The notes under the pieces: model-generated
What the model saw: only the letters and a program-made list of their open reading frames with translations
Told to the model about the DNA's origin: nothing
Database searches by the model: none
Made by a program: the position numbers and the translations under genes
In this document: positions 51,301-58,546 of the stretch, one piece after another
Layout of the letters: the number at the start of each line of letters is the position of its first letter
Numbering within the stretch: the first letter of the stretch is position 1
DNA from: JBBSEX01 sp038239345
Lineage (GTDB): Bacteria > Acidobacteriota > Terriglobia > Bryobacterales > Bryobacteraceae
Direction: 5' to 3'
Length of the DNA: 64,000 bases
NCBI GenBank assembly: GCA_038239345.1
Contig: JBBSEX010000002.1
Location: forward strand, 434,001-498,000

Positions 51301-51667
51301 AGCGGAAAATTATATTGCGGCCATCGGGCGTCCAACCAACCACACGATCGGCATCGGGGTGATACGTTAAGCGCTTCGGGTTCCCGCCGGTGGAGGCCAC
51401 TAGAAACACATCGACGTTGCCGTCGTATTCACCGCTGAAGGCTACCCAGTTTCCATCCGGAGAAAACGCCGGTTCGGTTTCCACGCCGATTCCGGAGGTT
51501 AGCCGGATGGCGGCCCCTCCCGACCGGGGTACAGTCCAAAGATCGCCGGCGTAGGAAAAGACAACTTGCGTTTTGCTGAGCGCGGGCTTTTGCAGAATCT
51601 GGAGCTTCGGCACAGCCCCTAAGGCGACACCCGCGGAAAGAAATAGAACGATTGCGGCACACTTCAC
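48314..51667 (-). CDS. Tricorn protease homologue (S41)
   Basis: Large secreted serine protease of 1117 residues. A signal peptide (MKCAAIVLFLSAGVALG) precedes two beta-propeller regions with 'FSPDGNWVAFSG', 'WSPDGQKIAYFSDESG' and similar TolB-like blades. A PDZ domain and the S41 catalytic domain follow, with 'NEFAGSGGDAMPYYF' carrying the nucleophile Ser. The GTG start is chosen over a TTG 21 nt upstream because GGAGG lies 6 nt before it. A KDA/KDS repeat (about 35 residues) sits between the propellers and the PDZ region. The start codon lies in an 11-bp stem (see 51659-51703). Confidence 0.92.
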   Translation of the reverse strand: MKCAAIVLFLSAGVALGAVPKLQILQKPALSKTQVVFSYAGDLWTVPRSGGAAIRLTSGIGVETEPAFSPDGNWVAFSGEYDGNVDVFLVASTGGNPKRLTYHPDADRVVGWTPDGRNIIFRSGRDSFSRYTKLFTVSPEGGPPVALPLPMAHAGAYSPDARHLVYAPVDGGQRANPFNSYVAWKRYRGGLASFLWVADMTNFTTVKIPRDASNDYDPMWIGEQIYFLSDRNGPATLFRYDPAKKTISEVLKNSGYDIKSASAGPGGIVYEQFGSIFIYDVASAKANKLDIQINGDMQEVRPYFKDASKDIQKAGISATGARALFEAHGEIFTVPAEKGNVRNLTNTPGVMERDPVWSPDGQKIAYFSDESGEYALHLSPQSGNGEVKKIALAGGSSYYFNPVWSPDNKMIAFRDNKLNLWSVELATGKMTKIAADEVYEILGDIDWSPDSKWIAYGNSLGNRLHAVYLYSLDSGKSTQVTDGMSDARFPVFDKDGQYLYFAASTNYGATSSGLDMNSDLHDVVRSVYAAVLPNDIASPVAPQSDEEKADAKDAAKDSAKDVSKDAPKDSAKDASKDAVKEVKPPKPTRVDLDNIGGRIVSLPIPARDYFGLLTGKPGVIYVVEGPSRGRFATGSIIQKFDLKTRKLEKVAEDVRAFDLSANGEKMMIQTGAPGQPQFAIVPAAALAKPGEGVLKMAGMDVKVDPLAEWKQMYHEVWRIERSYFYDPNFHGVDPVAAEKRYEPYLDSLTSRADLNYIFQEMLGEFTVGHLRGGGGTMPTPKAVPGGLLGADYEIANGRYRFKKIYSGESWNPDLRAPLVQPGVKVNAGDYLLAVNGENLTATDDVSRLLEGTSGKSVVLKVGADPSGANSREITVTPVPNERPLRNLAWIEENRRTVDRLSGGKLAYVYMPDTGAGGFTSFNRYFYAQTDKRGLVLDERYNGGGQAADYIIDVLRRPLLSYWVPRYGATYQTPAGSIQGPKVMIINEFAGSGGDAMPYYFHETKIGTLVGKRTWGGLVGISQYPTLMDGGFVTSPNFAFFSPTGSWDVENHGVSPDVEVELDPKNVHEGHDPQLERAVSIAISQLEKNPPPSPKRPAFPDYHRSTQNARPDIEKTGQ
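49918..50030 (-). repeat. KDA/KDS low-complexity repeat inside the tricorn gene
   Basis: About nine copies of a 12-nt unit encoding A-K-D-A/S/V/P. It links the second propeller to the PDZ/S41 half and is probably a flexible, charged linker. The repeat may vary in length between strains. Confidence 0.6.
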
Positions 51668-51703
51668 GGAAAACCTCCAAAAATACAATGTACCGTGAAG
51701 TGT
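51659..51703 (-). promoter_or_regulatory. Stem-loop that buries the tricorn start codon
   Basis: ACACTTCACGG (51659-51669) and CCGTGAAGTGT (51693-51703) are perfect 11-bp arms around a 23-nt loop. In the minus-strand transcript the GTG start lies inside the 3' arm and the GGAGG ribosome binding site (51674-51678) lies in the loop. Such folding should reduce initiation until the stem opens. It could also act as a DNA operator. Confidence 0.55.
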
Positions 51704-51718
51704 ACCGCTGAATTCCGT

Positions 51719-54700
51719 TTACCTTTCCGCTGATGGATTGCTAACCTGCGACTTGACCGCCTGCTCAGGATTGATCGTGATCTTCAGAATTCGCTGCGAT
51801 CCATCTTCGGTTCGCACCGCGATGTGGAAGTCACCTAACATTCCCACCGGCGGCTGCCAATAAAAAATCCCCGATTGGGAATCGAAACGCGAACCGATTG
51901 GCAGAGGCCGGCGTTCATCGCCCACCAGTTGATAAATGTCAGTCACGCGGCCGAAGTGAAGTTCGACCCGATCCATCTGCCCGATGGCGATCGCGCCGGA
52001 ATGTATCGTCTCCATCTGGGCCGACGGATTCCAGCCGCGCCGGGCGAAGACTCCCGTGGTGGCCGGCGCCAAAGGATATTGGTTGATGCCCGAGAGGAAG
52101 GTTGCGCTGCGCCGGGCAAGAGTTGCCGTGGTGGCCGGCGCCAAAGGCGATTCGTTGCTGCCCGAGGAAGCCCCACCGTTGTTTTGCACATAGAACACCC
52201 GGCTACCGACACCTTGTAGATTGCCCACGTTGTCGCGCACCGTCCAACCGATGCTATGCAGCCCGTTCGTAAGTTGCGTTGTGTCGATGAAAGAGTAGCC
52301 CACCGCCTTACCTGTGTTCTTGTAATTGGGGAAAGCTGCGTCGATGTCGGAGCGCGGCTGCCCATAGGTGGGATGGCCAATGAAGGCGCCATCAATGGTC
52401 ACCATTATGGTGGATCCGTCAAAGGGGATGGTATTCGGCTGCGGAGTTAAGGTCCATCCAAAGTTGACGTACCGGGTTCCAGAGACGACCTCTCCCATGT
52501 TCGGAGTATCGATGGTGCCGAAAGGAAGAACGGAACGAAGGTTGTCGATGGTGACACTATGCGAGCCCAGTTCCACAACGACTCCCGCTTTATTAGTGGC
52601 GATCGCGTGAAAGCGATACGTTCCATTACCGCCGATTCCCGGCGTGCCGTTGTTATTTAGCGAGACGTTGCTGAGATACTGCAAGCCCCAACCGGCGCGA
52701 TAGTTCAAAGGCTGATTTGGATAAGCGGTCTCCACATCCGGCCGTGCGCCGGCAAGAAAGAAAGCTTTTCCGACATACACCAATCCATGCGACGGACCGG
52801 GACCGTATTGAATGGACGCGGGATTATCATTCGGCACCGCATTTCGGTAAATAGAGACGTCGCTGACTTCCACGTCATCGAGTGCCCAGCCGGTTATAGC
52901 CAGGGCACCGGCGAGTCCAGTGGCGCCCTCGGACGGGGTGTCAATAACGCCGAAGGGTCCGCCGGGGGTGGACGAAGCCACTACGGTAGCGGTAATCGTT
53001 TGCGAGGAAACTCCGGAGGCGGCGACAGTAATGGTGGCGACCTGCGTAGAGTTCGCCGGCGTCGCGGGTCCATTTACTGTAATAGTGAAGCCGCCATTGC
53101 CGGTTCCAGCAGCGGGCGAAATGGTGACGAAGGCTTTATCGGAAGTGGCGGTCCAGTTTATAGTTCCAGTTGCCGAAACCGCGATCACTTGAGGATCGGT
53201 GACCAGATTCCCATTTTGCGAAACGCCAAAACGAACCGTCGAGCGGCTTAACGAAAGCGTGGCGGCGATTCCCGCTTGCGTAATCGTGAACGTCTGGCCC
53301 GCGATAGTGACCGTACCCACACGCTGCGGTCCGGAATTTTGGGCGATCAAGATTGCAACCGAGCCTGGCCCTGAACCGGAAGATCCAGCGGTGACGTTAG
53401 CCCAAGTGGAATTGGAAACGGCGGTCCAAGCGCAACCGGCCGTAGTCTGAACGGCGACGCTGTCCGTGGTGGCCGCCGATCCATATGACTGGGCATTCGG
53501 CAAGATACCGTAAGCGCAACTTTGCGTGAGCAATCCAAAGACGGCGACGGTATTTGCAGTGCCGACGTAGACCTTGGCGTTGGCGATAGTCGGACTGCTG
53601 TACTTGACGTATCCGCTGATTCCGTCGCGAGCGTCATTCTGGCCGCTATTGTACAGTTCCGTGGCCAAATTCGAAGAATCGTAGGCGTGCAGCTTTGGTG
53701 TATTTTCAATCGCCCAAACGATTCCGTTGGACGTACCGTTGGCCGAGACCGTGGGCGTGGATCCAGGATAGGAATATTTGCCGAACGATTTAGAAGTCGG
53801 GGTGGACGTCACGGTTGCTCCCGAGATTCCGAATGCTTTTATATAATCTCCGGAGCCTGAAAAATACAGAGAGCCATTGAAATAAGCGGGGTTGCTGAAG
53901 AATGCTCCCACGGCGCCAATCAGCGGCTCAACGATTTGAGAATCGTTACCGGCATGGAATCCGCCAAGGTTATCGCGATCCAGCACATACACAGTGCCGG
54001 CTTTCCCGGCGGCAACAAGCAGATGCGGATGGGTGGTGCTGCCCACGCTATCGGGAAGCAGAATCGCTCCGCCCGAACCGAGGTCGGCGTCAGTATCGGA
54101 GAGACTTTGTTGATTGAACGGGGCAAAGTAACCGCTGACCGTCAGCTGATTCGCGGGATCCAATTTGATAACGCTATCTCCATAATCGCGCCCCCCCGTG
54201 TTGGCATCGAACGTCCCATTTCCCGACACAATGTATATTTTCCCGGCGGCATCGGCGGCGGGGCCGACTCCAGAATTCCAAAATGAAGCCTCCTTGCCAT
54301 CGGGATTGGCGTTATAGACCGAGACCTTCGCCAAATCGTTGGCGCGATAGCCGATCAGCCAACCATGATATGTATTCGCATCGCAATGGGAAGACCAGGC
54401 CGTGTACACAACGCCGTTGAGCAGAAGCAAACCCGGGCGTTGCTTATAAGTCTGAGGAACGAACGTAACCGTTGTGCCATGATCGCCGGTGCCGGGTACC
54501 GCGGCCTGCACCACCACCGGAGTCAGTTTGTCGGCCCCGGTAGTGATGTCCAGTGCATGAACGCGATGCACAAACGATGTCGTGCTGCCACTAATTTCCT
54601 TGGTAGTTGCCACAAGGTACATCGTGTTGGTGGCGGGGTCGATCACGGGTGTGCTTGTGATGCCCAGCTCGGGCGTGATCTGTCCGCAGTTATAAGCATC

Positions 54701-55096
54701 GGCTTGTGACATTGGCACCACGTTCGGCGGGCTTATGAAGCTGCGCTGCCACAGAGGGTTGGCGTTCGCCCCGGCATTCGTATCCGCATCGAAGGCGTAA
54801 ACTCCATCGTGCTCCGTTGCGATGAACACGACGTTATGAAGTCCTTTCCCGGCTATGTTCACGCTTGCCATGTAAAGCGGCTGAGCGTAAACCTGCCCGT
54901 CCACCGATTGGGAAAATAGTTTCCCAAACTGCGACGAATTGACGTTTTGATGGGTCAAGGTCGTCTCCGTCAGGTTCTGACCGGTACGGGCGTTATCGTT
55001 GTGATACGTCAACACGTTTTGAGCGAAAATGCTCTGCGCGAATAGCAAGGGTATGAGTTGCAGAAACGTTCTGAATGTATTGAGACGGGTAGACAT
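51719..55096 (-). CDS. Secreted PQQ-like propeller and BACON/Ig-domain protein
   Basis: A 1125-residue exported protein. After a signal peptide (FLQLIPLLFAQSIFA core) comes a PQQ-type beta-propeller (about residues 25-540; 'NVLTYHNDNARTGQN', 'GVYAFDADTNA', 'TVYVLDRDNLGGF'). BACON/Ig-like domains follow ('CAYGILPNAQSYGS', 'CAWTAVSNSTWANV', 'GTVTIAGQTFTITQAG'), then further beta domains. Near the C-terminus is a duplicated 24-residue unit with P-L-A-P-A-T-T. No enzymatic residues are recognisable; extracellular binding is the likely role. AAGAGGTGAA gives a strong ribosome binding site. It lies 52 nt upstream of the tricorn gene on the same strand. Confidence 0.88.
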   Translation of the reverse strand: MSTRLNTFRTFLQLIPLLFAQSIFAQNVLTYHNDNARTGQNLTETTLTHQNVNSSQFGKLFSQSVDGQVYAQPLYMASVNIAGKGLHNVVFIATEHDGVYAFDADTNAGANANPLWQRSFISPPNVVPMSQADAYNCGQITPELGITSTPVIDPATNTMYLVATTKEISGSTTSFVHRVHALDITTGADKLTPVVVQAAVPGTGDHGTTVTFVPQTYKQRPGLLLLNGVVYTAWSSHCDANTYHGWLIGYRANDLAKVSVYNANPDGKEASFWNSGVGPAADAAGKIYIVSGNGTFDANTGGRDYGDSVIKLDPANQLTVSGYFAPFNQQSLSDTDADLGSGGAILLPDSVGSTTHPHLLVAAGKAGTVYVLDRDNLGGFHAGNDSQIVEPLIGAVGAFFSNPAYFNGSLYFSGSGDYIKAFGISGATVTSTPTSKSFGKYSYPGSTPTVSANGTSNGIVWAIENTPKLHAYDSSNLATELYNSGQNDARDGISGYVKYSSPTIANAKVYVGTANTVAVFGLLTQSCAYGILPNAQSYGSAATTDSVAVQTTAGCAWTAVSNSTWANVTAGSSGSGPGSVAILIAQNSGPQRVGTVTIAGQTFTITQAGIAATLSLSRSTVRFGVSQNGNLVTDPQVIAVSATGTINWTATSDKAFVTISPAAGTGNGGFTITVNGPATPANSTQVATITVAASGVSSQTITATVVASSTPGGPFGVIDTPSEGATGLAGALAITGWALDDVEVSDVSIYRNAVPNDNPASIQYGPGPSHGLVYVGKAFFLAGARPDVETAYPNQPLNYRAGWGLQYLSNVSLNNNGTPGIGGNGTYRFHAIATNKAGVVVELGSHSVTIDNLRSVLPFGTIDTPNMGEVVSGTRYVNFGWTLTPQPNTIPFDGSTIMVTIDGAFIGHPTYGQPRSDIDAAFPNYKNTGKAVGYSFIDTTQLTNGLHSIGWTVRDNVGNLQGVGSRVFYVQNNGGASSGSNESPLAPATTATLARRSATFLSGINQYPLAPATTGVFARRGWNPSAQMETIHSGAIAIGQMDRVELHFGRVTDIYQLVGDERRPLPIGSRFDSQSGIFYWQPPVGMLGDFHIAVRTEDGSQRILKITINPEQAVKSQVSNPSAER
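52028..52170 (-). repeat. 72-bp tandem duplication in the PQQ/BACON gene
   Basis: Two imperfect copies of a 72-bp unit, sharing a perfect 22-bp core (52054-52075 and 52126-52147). The unit is a multiple of three and encodes about 24 residues beginning around P-L-A-P-A-T-T. It looks like a recent in-frame duplication. Confidence 0.7.
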
Positions 55097-55217
55097 GATT
55101 CACCTCTTAGGGGACGCGGGGAGACGATTACGGCTATTTGATGCAAATAACGCCCAGACTATTTCGCAGTAAGTACGTATTTCTCGGAAAGATAGGTAAT
55201 CTCCTCAGCGAAGTCCC

Positions 55218-56249
55218 TTACCGAAGCGGCCAAAGGTAGAGCTCGCCATCTTTCGAAGTGCCTGCAAGAGTCTGGTCATCCGGCGAAAAAGCTAGTGAAT
55301 TGATCCCGTCGCGGTCAATTGTGCGTTGCTGGGCGCCGGATGCGACATCCCAGATTCGCACTACGGTGGACGCCGTAGCTAAGGCTAACCCGGAGTGCGA
55401 AAAGGAAAGCGTGGTGATGGAATTTTGTTCGCCGTGCTTCAATGATTTCCGCAACGTTCTCGTGGAGACATCCCACAGACGAACCGTGGAATCATACCCG
55501 CCGCTGGCCGCGGTCAGCGCATCTGCGGTGATCGCGACCGCCAGAACACCCGCGGTATGGCCGATCAAAATCGCCGCCGGTGTCTCGCCGGTCAAATCCC
55601 AGAGCTTCACCTCATTCTCGTTAGACCCGGCGGTGATCATGATCCCTTCGGGCGACAAGGCACAAACCCCACTGACTCCCGCCACGATGCTCCTCTTCTC
55701 CGCGGCCGTCGCCAGATCCCACACGATCGCGTTGCCATCGATTTCGGTGAGAACCTCCTGCCCGTCGCCGGAGAATGCGATGGAATAAACCACATTTCCA
55801 GGAGCAGGCATGTCATGGAGAATGTCCTCAAACTTGCCACCGCGTTCTACCAGCACTCGGATCCGCGCGCCGCTTCCATCGTTCATGCCGATCGCAAGCC
55901 TTCGGTTATCTGGTGAAATCGCGATGCTGGTGACGGTGCAACAAGCGTCGGTTATTTGCTGTACAACTTTGCCCGACGCGGGGTGAAGCAGATAGATCGT
56001 TTTTTCATCTGCGATTGCGCCAACCAGCTTGCCATCAGGCGAAAACACGACCGAAGCCATCGAGGAATGACCGCCGGAGAGTACCCGGCCATCCTGCGAC
56101 GAACTGTTTTGCAGCGGAGAATTCGACCCGGCAATATTGGCGCGATGCTTCGGGAAGAAATACCACGTGGCGAGTCCGGCGATGGCCACGACAAGGACGA
56201 TGGCCGCCGTCACCGGCATGATCGAGCTACGATCGCTAGAGACTCTCAA
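55218..56249 (-). CDS. WD40-repeat protein, membrane-anchored
   Basis: A 343-residue protein with an N-terminal membrane anchor (PVTAAIVLVVAIAGLATWYF) followed by about seven WD40 blades ('SVVFSPDGKLVGAIADEK', 'TVRLWDVSTRTLRKSLKH', 'VVRIWDVASGAQQRT', 'SLAFSPDDQTLAGTSKDG'). Domain faces the periplasm if the Arg-rich start is inside. A TTG start with GGGAG 9 nt upstream is preferred because it adds basic residues before the anchor; an ATG 30 nt inside is the alternative. No partner is indicated. Confidence 0.88.
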   Translation of the reverse strand: MRVSSDRSSIMPVTAAIVLVVAIAGLATWYFFPKHRANIAGSNSPLQNSSSQDGRVLSGGHSSMASVVFSPDGKLVGAIADEKTIYLLHPASGKVVQQITDACCTVTSIAISPDNRRLAIGMNDGSGARIRVLVERGGKFEDILHDMPAPGNVVYSIAFSGDGQEVLTEIDGNAIVWDLATAAEKRSIVAGVSGVCALSPEGIMITAGSNENEVKLWDLTGETPAAILIGHTAGVLAVAITADALTAASGGYDSTVRLWDVSTRTLRKSLKHGEQNSITTLSFSHSGLALATASTVVRIWDVASGAQQRTIDRDGINSLAFSPDDQTLAGTSKDGELYLWPLR

Positions 56250-56289
56250 GCGTCACCGCTCCCTGCGTTCATTGAATCATACAGCCGAT

Positions 56290-57006
56290 TTAGAGCAGGG
56301 TCGGCTCTAGATGAAGCTCCGGCACGACAGCGCGTGGATGAAGCCGAGCCACAGAGAGCACCACCTCAGCCACATCTTCAGGCCGAAGCGCTTTGGCAAG
56401 TATTTCCCGGCTAGGCTTGATTGGTCGATGATCCAGAATTTCAGTGTCCACGAGGCCTGGACAAATCACGCAAGTTCTAATTCCATGTTGCTTTTCTTCA
56501 TAGCGGATGGCGTGTGCCAGGGCGAGCATTCCTCGCTTGGAAGCTTGATAGGCCGCACCCGAGGCATCGGGCGTCAGACCGGAAACGGACGCAATGTAGA
56601 TCAGGTGGCCGCTTCGCGCTTCCCGAATCTCCGGGAGCAAGGCTTGCGTGATGTAGTACGCGCCATTCAGGTTCACTTGAATCATCCGGTCCCATATTGG
56701 CGGAGTCAGGCGATTCAGCGCACGGTCGGGTGTATTCGTACCGGTAGCGAAAATCAGAATGTCGATGGAGCCGAGACGCGAACGAGTCTCCGCCGCGAGT
56801 TGCTGCATCGACGAGAGGCTGGCGGTATCGGCCACAAAAATCTCGATCCCCGGAAGTTCCGCCTGGAGAGCAAGCAGCCGTTCTTCGCGGCGGGCCGCCA
56901 CCATTATCCGCGCTCCTTCACTAGCGAACAGAACTGCGGTCGCGCGTCCGATTCCGCTGGACCCGCCGACGATCAGAACCTTCTGCCCTGCAATCGAAAC
57001 TGCCAT
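56290..57006 (-). CDS. Short-chain dehydrogenase/reductase (SDR)
   Basis: A 238-residue classical SDR. Cofactor motif 'VGGSSGIGRATAVLFASEGA' (G-x-x-x-G-I-G), strand 'FADTASLSS' region with the adenine-ribose discriminator R, catalytic 'IYIASVSGLTPDASGAAYQASKRG' (S...Y-x-x-x-K). Longer frames exist upstream but the ATG giving MAVSIAGQKVLIVGG overlaps the stop of the 120-codon gene (TAATG), fixing the start. Likely NADP(H)-dependent, judged from R residues after strand two. Substrate unknown; it closes a four-gene coupled operon. Confidence 0.94.
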   Translation of the reverse strand: MAVSIAGQKVLIVGGSSGIGRATAVLFASEGARIMVAARREERLLALQAELPGIEIFVADTASLSSMQQLAAETRSRLGSIDILIFATGTNTPDRALNRLTPPIWDRMIQVNLNGAYYITQALLPEIREARSGHLIYIASVSGLTPDASGAAYQASKRGMLALAHAIRYEEKQHGIRTCVICPGLVDTEILDHRPIKPSREILAKALRPEDVAEVVLSVARLHPRAVVPELHLEPTLL

Positions 57007-57368
57007 TAATTTTCGATCAATCCTTCCGCCTGTAGATCTTTCAACAGATACCCCGAGGCATTCCTGGGATAACCGAAGTCCCAAAAAGGATCGCCTCCAC
57101 CGCTCTCCCACACACGCCGGTCGCAGCCCGTCAGCATCGCTTGGAATCGTGCATCGGACTCGTGAACCTCACCTTCCAATCCGACCAGGGCAATGACGCC
57201 GCGCAAGTCCAGATCGTTGCGATAGTTCTCCAAGCCGCGCCGGTATCCCTGCTCGACTTCCACGACAAATTCCTTCCAACGGGAAATCAGACCGGGTCCA
57301 CCGCTTTGCACAAAATATTCCGGATACCCGTTGTCATTGAGATAGTCGCGAATCTCTTCGTTTGTCAT
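57006..57368 (-). CDS. Conserved-looking hypothetical protein (120 aa)
   Basis: An acidic, soluble 120-residue protein with many aromatic residues ('NDNGYPEYFVQSGGPGLISR', 'WESGGGDPFWDFGYPRNASG'). I did not recognise a family. It overlaps the Gfo/Idh/MocA gene by ATGA at its start and the SDR gene by one base at its end, so its expression is tied to both. A small binding subunit or accessory protein of the pathway is possible but unproven. Confidence 0.8.
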   Translation of the reverse strand: MTNEEIRDYLNDNGYPEYFVQSGGPGLISRWKEFVVEVEQGYRRGLENYRNDLDLRGVIALVGLEGEVHESDARFQAMLTGCDRRVWESGGGDPFWDFGYPRNASGYLLKDLQAEGLIEN

Positions 57369-58546
57369 AGGCCATTACTTATCGTCACGAGGCGGCCGCC
57401 GTCGAGAATGGATTGGCGTCCTGCTTCGAGCACACGTTCATTGTGGCGGCTATTAGCGGGAGTTGCCATAATACCCGTGGCGTCGATTTCACTGAGCAGC
57501 GCGGCGCGGTTTTCCGGAAGTGCGCCGGCGACGCGGATGCACTGCCGCACAATGTGTTCGATGGAACGATAGCCATAGCCTACAGGCACGAGGCCGGGGC
57601 CTCCGAGGTCGATATATTGCAGGTAGTCGGGGCTGGGCTCGCTGTAGGTCTGATCGGCGTAGGAATATTTTAGTCCGCGAAATTGATCGGAATGTGAGAT
57701 CAACGCGCCCCCGCCGCCACCGCTGCAATACATGGTTAGCCCTTGTGTGTTGCTGCCCGGCGCGGCATCGGGGAACCCCAGCGCGCATTGCACATTGAGG
57801 CACGCGCCGTTGTTCCATAGGATGCGGGCATCCGCCCAGAGATAACCCTCGTTGCCGTTGGGAAAACGGTCCAGCAAACCGTACACACTGACAGCCACCG
57901 GATGAAGTCCCGTGATAAATTGCACCAGATCGACATAATGACAGCCGATGTAAGCAAAGGCGTCGGAATTTTCTTTGGTGAACCAGTTCTGAAAATTCGA
58001 ATGGCGGTAATACCATTTCTCCAGCAGGCACGCGGTGCCTAGGCGGAACTCGCCGAACTTACCTTCTCGATAGCCCCCACGAGCCATCAAGCTGCGGTCG
58101 TCAAAGCGCTTGTGATATTCGATGCCAACTACGAGTCCGCGCTCGCGAGCCTCGCGTTCAATCTCGATCGACTGGGCAACCTCAAGCACCAGGGGCTTGA
58201 CGGCGCATACGTGCTGACCCGCGCGAAGAGCCGCGAGAATCACATCGTAATGCAGTTGATCGGGCACGGCCACGATCGCAATATTGCCCGCTGGCATCGA
58301 TTCCAGAACTTGGCGATATAGCTCCGGCTGAGGGGCGTCGATCTTCGTGGGATAGGCGCGAAAACTATGGCCGGGGAAGGCTCGCGCGATCAATTCGGAT
58401 TGTGCCAGCTTTTCAACGGTTGTGGCGTGCCGCGCGCAAACACTAATGTCGCCGACCATTCCCAGCCGCTGCAGTTGATACAACGAAGGGAGAATCTGAT
58501 CGTGCGTGATCATGCCGCCACCGATGACGGCAACCGCTATGCTCAT
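57365..58546 (-). CDS. Gfo/Idh/MocA family oxidoreductase
   Basis: NAD(P)-dependent dehydrogenase of 393 residues for a sugar- or cyclitol-like substrate. The Rossmann half opens MSIAVAVIGGGMITHDQILP, with 'VAVPDQLHYDVILAALRAGQ' and the catalytic-lysine region 'HVCAVKPLVLEVAQS' (family E-K-P becomes V-K-P here). The C-terminal half has 'EYHKRFDDRSLMARGGYREGK' (part cited) and the substrate-loop 'YIGCHYVDLVQFITGLHP' containing the conserved H/D pair. The changed E in E-K-P is a point to verify. It overlaps both neighbours by ATGA. Confidence 0.93.
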   Translation of the reverse strand: MSIAVAVIGGGMITHDQILPSLYQLQRLGMVGDISVCARHATTVEKLAQSELIARAFPGHSFRAYPTKIDAPQPELYRQVLESMPAGNIAIVAVPDQLHYDVILAALRAGQHVCAVKPLVLEVAQSIEIEREARERGLVVGIEYHKRFDDRSLMARGGYREGKFGEFRLGTACLLEKWYYRHSNFQNWFTKENSDAFAYIGCHYVDLVQFITGLHPVAVSVYGLLDRFPNGNEGYLWADARILWNNGACLNVQCALGFPDAAPGSNTQGLTMYCSGGGGGALISHSDQFRGLKYSYADQTYSEPSPDYLQYIDLGGPGLVPVGYGYRSIEHIVRQCIRVAGALPENRAALLSEIDATGIMATPANSRHNERVLEAGRQSILDGGRLVTISNGL

